From Melaminivora sp034675505 (GTDB lineage Bacteria; Pseudomonadota; Gammaproteobacteria; Burkholderiales; Burkholderiaceae_C), in assembly GCA_034675505.1 (NCBI GenBank), contig JAUCDD010000027.1, positions 1 through 64,000 of the forward strand: 64,000 bases of DNA. Direction: 5' to 3'. Made by a program: the position numbers and the translations under genes. The notes under the pieces were generated by a model, which was not told the origin of the DNA, ran no database searches, and was given only the letters and a program-made list of their open reading frames with translations. Of the stretch, positions 36,786 through 44,485 are shown piece after piece; positions within the stretch are counted from its first letter, which is position 1; every line of letters starts with the position of its first letter.

Positions 36786-37919
36786 ATGGTGAGCAGCAGC
36801 GCAAAGCAGCGGGTGGTGGTCGGGCTGTCCGGCGGCGTGGATTCGGCCGTGACGGCCCACCTTCTGAAGGCCCAGGGCCACGAGGTGGTCGGCATCTTCA
36901 TGAAGAACTGGGAAGACGACGATGATGGCGAGCACTGCACCAGCCGCCAGGACTTCCTGGACGCAGCCAGCGTGGCCGACGTGCTGGGCATAGAGATCGA
37001 GCATGTCAACTTCGCCGCCGAGTACCGGGACCGGGTGTTCGCCGAGTTCCTGCGCGAATACCAGGGCGGGCGCACGCCCAACCCGGACGTGCTGTGCAAC
37101 GCCGAGATCAAGTTCAAGGCGTTCCTGGACCATGCCATGCGCCTGGGGGCGGAAAAAATCGCCACCGGCCACTACGCCCGCGTGCGCCTGAACCCGGCCA
37201 CGGGGCTGCACGAGCTGCTCAAGGGCCTGGACCCGTCCAAGGACCAGAGCTACTTCCTGCACCGCCTGAACCAGGCGCAGCTGGCGCGCACGCTGTTCCC
37301 GGTGGGCGAGCTGGCGAAGACCGAAGTGCGCCGCATCGCCGCGGAAATCGGCCTGCCCAACGCCCGCAAGAAGGATTCCACCGGCATCTGCTTCATTGGC
37401 GAGCGGCCATTCCGCGAGTTCCTGAACCGCTACATCAGCCATGCGCCCGGGCCCATCGTCGATGACCGGGGGCGCCGGCTGGGCCGCCATGTCGGCCTGT
37501 CCTTCTATACGCTGGGCCAGCGCCAGGGGCTGGGCATCGGAGGCGTCAAGGACAAGGGCGCGGTGCGCGGCGGCGGTGCGCACGCGCCCTGGTTCGTCGC
37601 GCGCAAGGACCTTGCAAGCAACACCCTGCAGGTGGTGCAGGGCCATGACCATCCCTGGCTGCTGTCGCAGCGCCTGCAGGCGCAGGACGCGAGCTGGGTC
37701 GCAGGCCAGCCGCCCCCGCCCGGCCCCTGCGCTGCCAAGACGCGCTACCGGCAGGGCGACGCCCCCTGCACCGTGCAGCACGCCGGCCCGCAGGGTTTCG
37801 AGCTGCAGTTCGACCAGGCGCAGTGGGCCGTGACGCCGGGACAGTCGGCGGTGCTCTACGACGGCGACGTCTGCCTGGGCGGGGGCGTGATCGCCGCCGC
37901 CGCGCCGCTGCCCGGCTGA
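36786..37919 (+). CDS. mnmA: tRNA-specific 2-thiouridylase
   Basis: MnmA thiolates the wobble uridine of tRNA-Lys, -Glu and -Gln. The 377-residue protein has the PP-loop SGGVDS at 15-20, GIFMKNWEDDDDGEHC, and PNPDVLCNAEIKFKAF with catalytic Cys104. Then come TGHYARV, LKGLDPSKDQSYFL, and KDSTGICFIGERPF with catalytic Cys202. The last domain carries GLSFYTLGQRQGLGIGG and YDGDVCLGGGVI. Sulfur arrives by the IscS-Tus relay; those genes are elsewhere. Confidence 0.96.
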   Translation: MVSSSAKQRVVVGLSGGVDSAVTAHLLKAQGHEVVGIFMKNWEDDDDGEHCTSRQDFLDAASVADVLGIEIEHVNFAAEYRDRVFAEFLREYQGGRTPNPDVLCNAEIKFKAFLDHAMRLGAEKIATGHYARVRLNPATGLHELLKGLDPSKDQSYFLHRLNQAQLARTLFPVGELAKTEVRRIAAEIGLPNARKKDSTGICFIGERPFREFLNRYISHAPGPIVDDRGRRLGRHVGLSFYTLGQRQGLGIGGVKDKGAVRGGGAHAPWFVARKDLASNTLQVVQGHDHPWLLSQRLQAQDASWVAGQPPPPGPCAAKTRYRQGDAPCTVQHAGPQGFELQFDQAQWAVTPGQSAVLYDGDVCLGGGVIAAAAPLPG

Positions 37920-38146
37920 GGCTGCGCCGCATCCGCCGGGCTGCCGGCGCCTAGTAGAAACCGCAACACTGCTGTCCGGCGCCGGCATGAAAATGCTTCA
38001 GCCGAAGCCACGGTTTTTTTCACGTTGTGCGGCCCGGGGGCTCCCCTACAGTCTCTGCCGCGCGCAGCCAGGTTCCTCGGCAAGGGGGCGATGCGCTCGC
38101 GCGCCTGGGCCTTCCACACATCTGCACAACGACGGGGACAAACTTC
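37920..38146 (+). other. intergenic region upstream of lactate permease
   Basis: These 227 bp carry no gene. CTTCAGCCGAAG at 37997-38008 is a weak hairpin followed after six bases by a run of eight T, a poor terminator for mnmA. ACAAACTTC precedes the permease start without a clear ribosome binding site. I see no convincing LldR-type operator. Confidence 0.3.
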
Positions 38147-39808
38147 ATGGCTTGGCAGCAAATCTACGATCCACTCGGCAATATGGTCATCTCCACCGCG
38201 CTGGCTGCCGTGCCAGTGGTGGTCATGCTCGCGGCGCTGGGTTTCTTCCACATCAAGGCGCACATCGCCGCCGGCATGGGCCTGATCGCCGCCCTGCTAG
38301 TGGCCATCTTCGTCTACGGCATGCCGGCCGACATGGCCGGGCGAGCGGCCTTGTTCGGCGGCTTCACGGGCCTCCTGCCCATAGGCTGGATCGTGCTGAA
38401 CATCATCTTCCTGCACCAGCTCACCGAGCAAAACGGCAGCTTCGCCGTGCTGCAGGATTCGCTGTCGGGCATCACCGAGGACCGGCGCATCCAGCTGCTG
38501 CTCATCGCGTTCTGCTTTGGCGCGTTCTTCGAGGGCGCGGCGGGCTTCGGCACGCCGGTGGCGGTGACCGCCGCCATCCTGATCGGCCTGGGCTTCTCGC
38601 CGCTGGCGGCCTCGGGCCTGTCGCTGATCGCCAATACTGCGCCGGTGGCCTTCGGTGCCCTGGGCACGCCGGTGATCACGCTGGCCAAGGTGCACGGCTA
38701 CGACCTGATGGAGGTCACGGCCATGATCGGCCGCCAGCTGCCGGTGTTTTCCATGATCGTGCCGTTCTGGCTGATCTGGGCCTTCGCCGGGCGCAAGGGC
38801 ATGATGGAAATCTGGCCCGCCATCCTGGTCACCGGGCTGTCGTTCGCCATCCCGCAGTACCTGGTGTCCAACTTCATCGGGCCGGAGCTGGTGGACATCA
38901 TCGCCGCGCTGATTTCCATGGCCTGCCTGGTGGGCTTCCTGCGCGTCTGGCAGCCCAGGAAGGTCTGGACCTCGCCCTCGCTGCGCGGCAACGACGTGAG
39001 CGCCGCCGAGGCCAAGCCGCCCAAGCCGATTGCCCGGCACAGCCGCCAGGCCCTGGTCGCCGCCTGGACGCCCTGGGTCATCCTGTCGGTGTTCGTCTTC
39101 ATCTGGGGCCTGCCCTCGGTCAAGGCCTGGCTCAACGGCATCTTCGCGCCGGCCTTCCCCATGGAGGGCCTGCACAACCTGATCGAGAAAATGCCGCCGG
39201 TGGTGCCCAAGCCGACCAAGGAAGGCGCGGTCTACACGCTGAACCTGCTGTCGGCCACCGGCACCGGCATCCTGCTGTCGGCCGTCATCAGCGCGCTGGT
39301 CATGAAGTACAACCCGGTGGCCATCGTGCGCACCTTCTTCAAGACGCTGTGGCTGGTCAAGTTCTCGCTGCTCACCATCGTGCTGATGCTGGCGCTGGGC
39401 ACCCTCACGCGCTACTCGGGCACCGACACCACGCTGGGCCTGGCGTTCGCCAACACCGGCGTGCTGTACCCCTTCTTCGGCACGCTGATGGGCTGGCTGG
39501 GCGTGGCGCTCACGGGGTCTGACACGGCCTCCAACGTGCTGTTCGGCGGCATGCAGAAGGTGGCGGCCGAGCAACTGCACCTGTCGCCCAACCTGATGGG
39601 CGCGGCCAACAGCTCGGGCGGCGTGATGGGCAAGATGATCGATGCGCAGTCCATCGTGGTGGCCTCCACCGCCACGCGCTGGTTCAACCGCGAGGGCGAC
39701 ATCCTGCGCTACGTGTTCTTCCACTCCATCGCGCTGGCCTGCCTGGTGGGGCTGTACGTGACGATGCAGGCCTACGTCTGGCCGTTCACATTGACCGTGG
39801 TGCGGTGA
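38147..39808 (+). CDS. lldP: L-lactate permease
   Basis: This 553-residue transporter of the LctP family brings lactate (and glycolate) into the cell with protons. About twelve to fourteen helices are visible. Family blocks are AFCFGAFFEGAAGFGTPVAV, ASGLSLIANTAPVAFGALGT with PVITLA, TLTRYSGTDTTLG, GTLMGWLGVALTGSDTASN followed by VLFGGMQ, and NSSGGVMGKMIDAQSIVVAS. No lactate dehydrogenase or lldR is adjacent. A strong terminator follows the gene. Confidence 0.94.
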   Translation: MAWQQIYDPLGNMVISTALAAVPVVVMLAALGFFHIKAHIAAGMGLIAALLVAIFVYGMPADMAGRAALFGGFTGLLPIGWIVLNIIFLHQLTEQNGSFAVLQDSLSGITEDRRIQLLLIAFCFGAFFEGAAGFGTPVAVTAAILIGLGFSPLAASGLSLIANTAPVAFGALGTPVITLAKVHGYDLMEVTAMIGRQLPVFSMIVPFWLIWAFAGRKGMMEIWPAILVTGLSFAIPQYLVSNFIGPELVDIIAALISMACLVGFLRVWQPRKVWTSPSLRGNDVSAAEAKPPKPIARHSRQALVAAWTPWVILSVFVFIWGLPSVKAWLNGIFAPAFPMEGLHNLIEKMPPVVPKPTKEGAVYTLNLLSATGTGILLSAVISALVMKYNPVAIVRTFFKTLWLVKFSLLTIVLMLALGTLTRYSGTDTTLGLAFANTGVLYPFFGTLMGWLGVALTGSDTASNVLFGGMQKVAAEQLHLSPNLMGAANSSGGVMGKMIDAQSIVVASTATRWFNREGDILRYVFFHSIALACLVGLYVTMQAYVWPFTLTVVR

Positions 39809-39858
39809 GCGCGTCCGCGCGCGCCACGCGGCTTGCCGCGGCGCCTGCTCCATGAGGT

Positions 39859-39889
39859 ACAACGGGCGCCCAGGGCGCCCGTTGTGTTT
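39859..39889 (+). terminator. rho-independent terminator of lldP
   Basis: A perfect 12-bp stem, ACAACGGGCGCC (39859-39870) with GGCGCCCGTTGT (39874-39885), has a three-base loop and is followed by GTTT. It insulates lldP from the cellulose operon. Confidence 0.8.
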
Positions 39890-39898
39890 GGTGGGCCC

Positions 39899-39960
39899 CA
39901 CAAAATAGGGTTAATAATTAAAATTAACTATTGCTACGTGTAAATATTTAGTTAAAGTCA
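39899..39960 (+). promoter_or_regulatory. AT-rich promoter/operator region of the cellulose operon
   Basis: About 60 bp with over 75% A+T stand out in a 70% GC genome. They hold the inverted repeat GTTAAT-N7-ATTAAC (39910-39915 and 39923-39928) and the palindrome TAAATATTTA (39941-39950), which could also serve as the -10 region. The bcsD start lies 68-120 bp downstream. Such islands often bind xenogeneic silencers or c-di-GMP-linked activators; no specific regulator is identifiable. Confidence 0.55.
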
Positions 39961-40027
39961 CTCGCAACAGAGGGCGGCGCCTGGGTACAAACACCCCAAG
40001 CGTCCCCTCACCGGAGCCACAAGCCAT

Positions 40028-40510
40028 ATGCAACACGCCGCCCAACATTCCAGCGCCATCTCCCTGGACGCCGCCTACGCGCAGCGCCTGCAATGCCAGC
40101 GCCAGTGGCGCGGCTTCCTGACGGCGCTGGCGCAGGAGTTCGCTGCCGCGCTGCCGGCACCGGACCTGGCGTTGCTGATGGGCCGCATCGGAGCCCGCTT
40201 CGCCATCCAGCACCCCCTGGCGGCCAACCAAACGGTGGCCGAGTTGCAGGACGCCATGAACCAGGTCTGGGAGTCCATCGACTGGGGCGTGGTCGAGCTG
40301 GAGGCCGCGCCCGCGGGCATGGAGATGCGGCACCGCTTTTCACCGCTGGTGGCGGCCTTCGGCGCGACCGAGGCGGATTGGGCCGCCGGCTTCCTGCGCG
40401 GCGTCTACCAGCATTGGTTCGATGCCGCCGGTGCCACCGGCCTGCAGGTGCAGGCAATGGCGCCGCTGGACTCGCTGGGCAGCGTACACCTGCGCCTGGC
40501 GGCAGCCTGA
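40028..40510 (+). CDS. bcsD: cellulose synthase subunit BcsD
   Basis: BcsD forms cytoplasmic or periplasm-associated octameric rings that line up synthase complexes for ordered, crystalline cellulose. This 160-residue protein matches BcsD in length (about 156) and position. Recognisable blocks are RQWRGFLTALAQEFAAAL, LLMGRIGARFAIQHPL, TVAELQDAMNQVWESIDWG and GFLRGVYQHWFDAAGA. It is first in the operon and is preceded by an AT-rich promoter region. A GGAG at about 40012 is a distant ribosome binding site. Confidence 0.88.
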   Translation: MQHAAQHSSAISLDAAYAQRLQCQRQWRGFLTALAQEFAAALPAPDLALLMGRIGARFAIQHPLAANQTVAELQDAMNQVWESIDWGVVELEAAPAGMEMRHRFSPLVAAFGATEADWAAGFLRGVYQHWFDAAGATGLQVQAMAPLDSLGSVHLRLAAA

Positions 40511-40546
40511 GGCGACCGGCACGACCATCGCAAAGGAAGATCGCAT

Positions 40547-41389
40547 ATGCAGCGCGCCCCAGACGACATTACCCAGCTGTATCGGGAGTTCGGCGGCCAG
40601 CCCCAGAACTACCAGGAATTGACCCGCGCGCGCGAGGCCGAGCGGGCCCGTGAACGCTGGCCGCTGATCTCGCGGCTGGAGGAGCTGCCCGCCGCCGCTG
40701 CCGTGCCGCCCGTGCGCGCCGGCGAGGACGCCGCCGCCGCGCCGCCGCGCCGCCTGGCCCTGGCCAGCACGGCGGCAGCGCCCGCGCCGGCCGCAGTGCA
40801 GCCGCCCCCCGCGCCGGTGCGCGCGGTGCCGGCCGCAAGCGCCGCAGCCCCAGCCTCCGGCGTGGGTGCAGGCGCACCCCTGCCCTGGCTGCAGCCTGCG
40901 GCCCAGGCGCCTGCCCCGGCGCCGCAGGCCGCCGCGCCTGCTCCGGCGGCGCAGGCCGCCGTGTCCCCATCCCCCGGCGCGGGCGCCGCAGCCGCTCCGG
41001 GCGCGGGCCTGGATTCGCTGTTCGCCAGCCTGCGCGAGCCCGGGCGCGTAGCGCCGGCGCCCGCCGGCGCGGTGCCGGCGCCGCGGCGCGAGCCGGCGCC
41101 GGCCGCACCGGCGCGCGCGCCTGCCCCGGCGCCTGCGCTGGCCCTGGCGCAACCGCCCTGGCACAGTGCCCGCCCGGCTCCTGCCGCCCCGGCCGCTGCG
41201 CTGGCGCCCCTGGACGACGCTGCAGCGCAGCCCGCTGGCGCGGCGGCAAGCCACCCGGCCCCGGCTCCCTTGACGGGCGAATCGCCCCTGTCGCGCCTGG
41301 CCGCCCCTGCCGCCGAAGCCGCTCCGGCCGCACGCGCCAGCGGCCTGCACAACCTCTTCGCCCGTCTGCTGGGACGCGACGCAACGTGA
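40547..41389 (+). CDS. bcsP: cellulose biosynthesis protein BcsP
   Basis: BcsP is the proline-rich partner protein of type I cellulose operons that have bcsD. Residues 1-47 form a BcsR-like head: DDITQLYREFGGQPQNYQEL then RARERWPLISRLEEL. About 48-255 is a disordered Ala/Pro-rich region. Two similar short helices punctuate it: LDSLFASLR at 155-163 and LHNLFARLLG at 267-276, and ESPLSRLAAP lies before the second. These could be docking motifs for BcsD. An AAGGAAG ribosome site precedes the ATG. The stop overlaps the bcsQ start. Confidence 0.82.
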   Translation: MQRAPDDITQLYREFGGQPQNYQELTRAREAERARERWPLISRLEELPAAAAVPPVRAGEDAAAAPPRRLALASTAAAPAPAAVQPPPAPVRAVPAASAAAPASGVGAGAPLPWLQPAAQAPAPAPQAAAPAPAAQAAVSPSPGAGAAAAPGAGLDSLFASLREPGRVAPAPAGAVPAPRREPAPAAPARAPAPAPALALAQPPWHSARPAPAAPAAALAPLDDAAAQPAGAAASHPAPAPLTGESPLSRLAAPAAEAAPAARASGLHNLFARLLGRDAT

Positions 41390-42171
41390 GGGTCCTTACC
41401 GTTGCCTCGGCCAAGGGAGGGGTTGGCAAAACTACCGTGACCGAGAGCCTGGCCGTGGCCCTGGTGCGCCAGACCGGGCGCATGGTGCTGGCCGTCGATC
41501 TGGATCCGCAAAACGCCCTGGCCCTGCACCTGGGGCTGGATCCGCAGGAGCTGCGCGGGCTGTCGCGCGCCAGCCTGGCGGGCAGCCCCTGGAGCGATGC
41601 CTGCTTCGAATGCCAGCCGGGGCTGTACGTGCTGCCGTTCGGCATGGTCACCGAACCCGACCGGGCCGAGCTGGAAGCGCAGATCGCGGCCCAGCCCGAC
41701 TGGCTGGCCGAGCGGCTGCAGGCGCTGGCCTTGCCCGAGGACGCGCTGGTGCTGCTGGACACGCCCCCCGGCCCTACCGTCTACGGCCAGCAGGCCCTGC
41801 AGGTGGCGCACTGGGTGCTGGTGGTCATGCTGGCCGACGCGGGCTCCTACGCCACGCTGCCGCTGATGCAGCGCCTGGTGCAGACCTACTGCGCGCCGCG
41901 CGCCGATTTCTTCGAGGCGCTGTACCTGATCAACCAGCTCAATTCGGCGCGCCAGCTGTCGCAGGACGTGCTGCGCGTGCTGCGCGAGGGCGTGGGCGAG
42001 AGCTTCATCGGGGTCATCCACAACGACGAAGCCGTGGCCGAAGCGCTGGCCCTGGGCACCAGCGTGCTCGACCATGCGCCCCAGAGCCTGGCGCGCCATG
42101 ACATCCTGCAATGCGCCAACGCCATCGCGCAGCGGATGCAGGCCGCGCCCGCGCCGCGCCGGCAGGAGTGA
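41386..42171 (+). CDS. bcsQ: cellulose biosynthesis ATPase BcsQ (MinD/ParA family)
   Basis: BcsQ helps assemble or place the synthase at the pole. The 261-residue protein starts with GTG at 41386, overlapping the bcsP stop in GTGA. The deviant Walker A is KGGVGKTT, with AVDLDPQNALALHLGL for the nucleotide site and LLDTPPGP as Walker B. A conserved segment, LNSARQLSQDVLRVLRE, follows. Four-base overlap implies translational coupling. Confidence 0.92.
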   Translation: MRVLTVASAKGGVGKTTVTESLAVALVRQTGRMVLAVDLDPQNALALHLGLDPQELRGLSRASLAGSPWSDACFECQPGLYVLPFGMVTEPDRAELEAQIAAQPDWLAERLQALALPEDALVLLDTPPGPTVYGQQALQVAHWVLVVMLADAGSYATLPLMQRLVQTYCAPRADFFEALYLINQLNSARQLSQDVLRVLREGVGESFIGVIHNDEAVAEALALGTSVLDHAPQSLARHDILQCANAIAQRMQAAPAPRRQE

Positions 42172-42177
42172 CGCCGC

Positions 42178-44400
42178 ATGGCCACCGACCATAGAACCGT
42201 TGCCGACACCATCGCCGACCTGAACCCGGGCAGCTTCCAGGCGCATTGGCGCTCGCGCGTGCGTGCCGTGGCGGACCTGGCGTTGTGGGGCCACCCGGTG
42301 GCGCGCGTGCTGGCCACCCTGGTGGCGGCCGTGCTGCTGGCGGTGGTGGTGAGCGTGCCGCTCAGCCTGGGCGGGCAGCTGCTGTTCGCCGCCGGCAGCT
42401 TTGGCGCCGCGCTGCTGCTCAACCGCACCCCTGGGCGCCTGACCACGCTGGCCATGATCGTGCTGTCGATCACCGCCTCGTCGCGCTACATCTACTGGCG
42501 CGTGACCGACACCGTGGGCTTCACCAACTTGCTGGACGCGATGTTCGGCTTCGGCCTGCTGCTGGCCGAGCTGTACGCGTTCCTGGTGCTGCTGATCGGC
42601 TACTTCCAGACCGCCTGGCCGCTGCAGCGCAGGCCCGTGCCGCTGCCCGCCGACGTGGCCGCGTGGCCCGGCGTGGACGTCTTCATCCCCACCTACAACG
42701 AGCCGCTGGAAGTGGTCAAGCAGACCGTGTTCTCGGCCATGCAGATGGACTGGCCCGGCGACCGGCTGAACGTCTACGTGCTGGACGACGGGCGGCGCGA
42801 CGAGTTCCGCGACTTCTGCGCCGAGCTGGGCGTGGGCTACCTGCGCCGCAGCGACAACGCGCACGCCAAGGCCGGCAACATCAACGCCGCGCTGGCGGTG
42901 ACCGATTCCGAATACGTCGCCATCTTCGACTGCGACCACATACCCACGCGCTCGTTCCTGCAGGTGTGCATGGGCTGGTTCCTGCGCGACGACAAGCTGG
43001 CGATGCTGCAGACGCCGCACCACTTCTTCTCGCCCGACCCGTTCGAGAAGAACTTGGAGACCTTCCACTCCATGCCCAACGAGGGCGAGCTGTTCTACGG
43101 AATCGTGCAGGACGGCAACGACCTGTGGAACGCGGCGTTCTTCTGCGGCTCATGCGCCGTCATCAAGCGCGCGCCGCTGATGGAGATCGGCGGCGTGGCG
43201 GTGGAGACGGTGACCGAGGACGCGCACACCGCGCTCAAGCTCAGCCGGCGCGGCTACAACACCGCCTACCTGGAGCTGCCGCAGGCCGCCGGCCTGGCCA
43301 CCGAGAGCCTGTCGGCCCACGTCGGCCAGCGCATCCGCTGGGCGCGCGGCATGGCGCAGATCATGCGCATCGACAACCCGCTGCTGGGCCCGGGGCTGAA
43401 GTTCGGCCAGCGGCTGTGCTACTTCAACGCCATGCTGCATTTCTTCTACGGGCTGCCGCGGCTGGTGTTCCTCACGGCGCCGCTGGCCTACCTGTTCTTC
43501 GGCGCGCACGTGTTCCAGGCGACGGCGGCCATGATCACCGCCTACGCGCTGCCGCACCTGGCGCACGCCAGCATCACCAACTCGCGCATCCAGGGGCGCT
43601 TTCGCTATTCATTCTGGAACGAAGTCTATGAGTCGGTGCTGGCCTGGTACATCATGCGCCCGGTGCTGCTGGCCGTGATCAACCCCAAGCTGGGCAAGTT
43701 CAACGTGACGGCCAAGGGCGGCGTGGTCGAGCACTCCTACTTCGACTGGTCCATCGCCCGGCCCTACCTGGTGCTGCTGCTGGTCAACGCGCTGGGCTTT
43801 TTCGTGGGCATCTGGCGCCTGACGGTGGCGCCCGATTCCGTGGTGCTCACCACCATCATCATCAACATGGTCTGGACGGCCTACAACATCATCCTGGCCA
43901 GCGCCAGCCTGGCGGTGGCCAGCGAGACGCGCCAGATCCGCAGCACCCCGCGCGTGACGGTGGCGCTGCCGGCCGCGCTGCGCTTTGCCGACGGGCGCAC
44001 GCTGATGTGCGAGACCGACGATTTCTCGCAAAGCGGCGTCGGGCTGCGGATGAGCGCGGCCACGGATGTGCAAACGGGCGAGCGCGTCGAGGTGGCGCTG
44101 TTTCGCTCCGACGAGGAGGCCGCCTTCCCGGCCACGGTCACGTTCAGCGGCGGCGACCGCCTGGGCCTGCAGTTCGAGGAGCTGACGCTGCACCAGCAGG
44201 CCGCGCTGTCGCGCCTGACGTTCGCGCGCGCCGACGTCTGGCTGGAGTTCTGGGGCAACCGCCGCCACGACCGGCCCCTGACGTCGCTCAAGAGCGTCAT
44301 GGTCATCGGGCTGCGCGGCATCGGCCAGGTGCTGAACAACTCGCTGAACATCCTGCGCGGGCGCCGCGTGGCCGTGGGCGAACGCCCCGGCTCGTCCTGA
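42178..44400 (+). CDS. bcsA: cellulose synthase catalytic subunit BcsA
   Basis: BcsA polymerises UDP-glucose and extrudes cellulose through the inner membrane when c-di-GMP binds. In 740 residues it has N-terminal helices, the GT2 domain with LDDGRR near 202, FDCDHIP from 251, TED at 346-348 and Q384RIRW388, then further helices. The PilZ domain has R588STPR592 and D615FSQSG620, the RxxxR and DxSxxG signatures for c-di-GMP binding. All catalytic and regulatory residues are intact. It begins six bases after bcsQ with a GAGTGACG leader. Confidence 0.97.
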   Translation: MATDHRTVADTIADLNPGSFQAHWRSRVRAVADLALWGHPVARVLATLVAAVLLAVVVSVPLSLGGQLLFAAGSFGAALLLNRTPGRLTTLAMIVLSITASSRYIYWRVTDTVGFTNLLDAMFGFGLLLAELYAFLVLLIGYFQTAWPLQRRPVPLPADVAAWPGVDVFIPTYNEPLEVVKQTVFSAMQMDWPGDRLNVYVLDDGRRDEFRDFCAELGVGYLRRSDNAHAKAGNINAALAVTDSEYVAIFDCDHIPTRSFLQVCMGWFLRDDKLAMLQTPHHFFSPDPFEKNLETFHSMPNEGELFYGIVQDGNDLWNAAFFCGSCAVIKRAPLMEIGGVAVETVTEDAHTALKLSRRGYNTAYLELPQAAGLATESLSAHVGQRIRWARGMAQIMRIDNPLLGPGLKFGQRLCYFNAMLHFFYGLPRLVFLTAPLAYLFFGAHVFQATAAMITAYALPHLAHASITNSRIQGRFRYSFWNEVYESVLAWYIMRPVLLAVINPKLGKFNVTAKGGVVEHSYFDWSIARPYLVLLLVNALGFFVGIWRLTVAPDSVVLTTIIINMVWTAYNIILASASLAVASETRQIRSTPRVTVALPAALRFADGRTLMCETDDFSQSGVGLRMSAATDVQTGERVEVALFRSDEEAAFPATVTFSGGDRLGLQFEELTLHQQAALSRLTFARADVWLEFWGNRRHDRPLTSLKSVMVIGLRGIGQVLNNSLNILRGRRVAVGERPGSS

Positions 44401-44485
44401 CGCCGGGCCGCCGGCAGCGCCTGCCGCCGGACGGCCGAAATGACAAGAACAGACACAAGAATCGCCATCTGGAGCAACCCCCCCC

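Noticed and set aside
37997..38026. Terminator after mnmA
   Set aside because: The CTTC/GAAG stem is only four bases and lies six bases from the T run, so the fold is too weak to call.
44401..44485. Attenuator between bcsA and bcsB
   Set aside because: A six-base GC stem is present but no T run or alternative fold; such stems are common by chance at this GC content.
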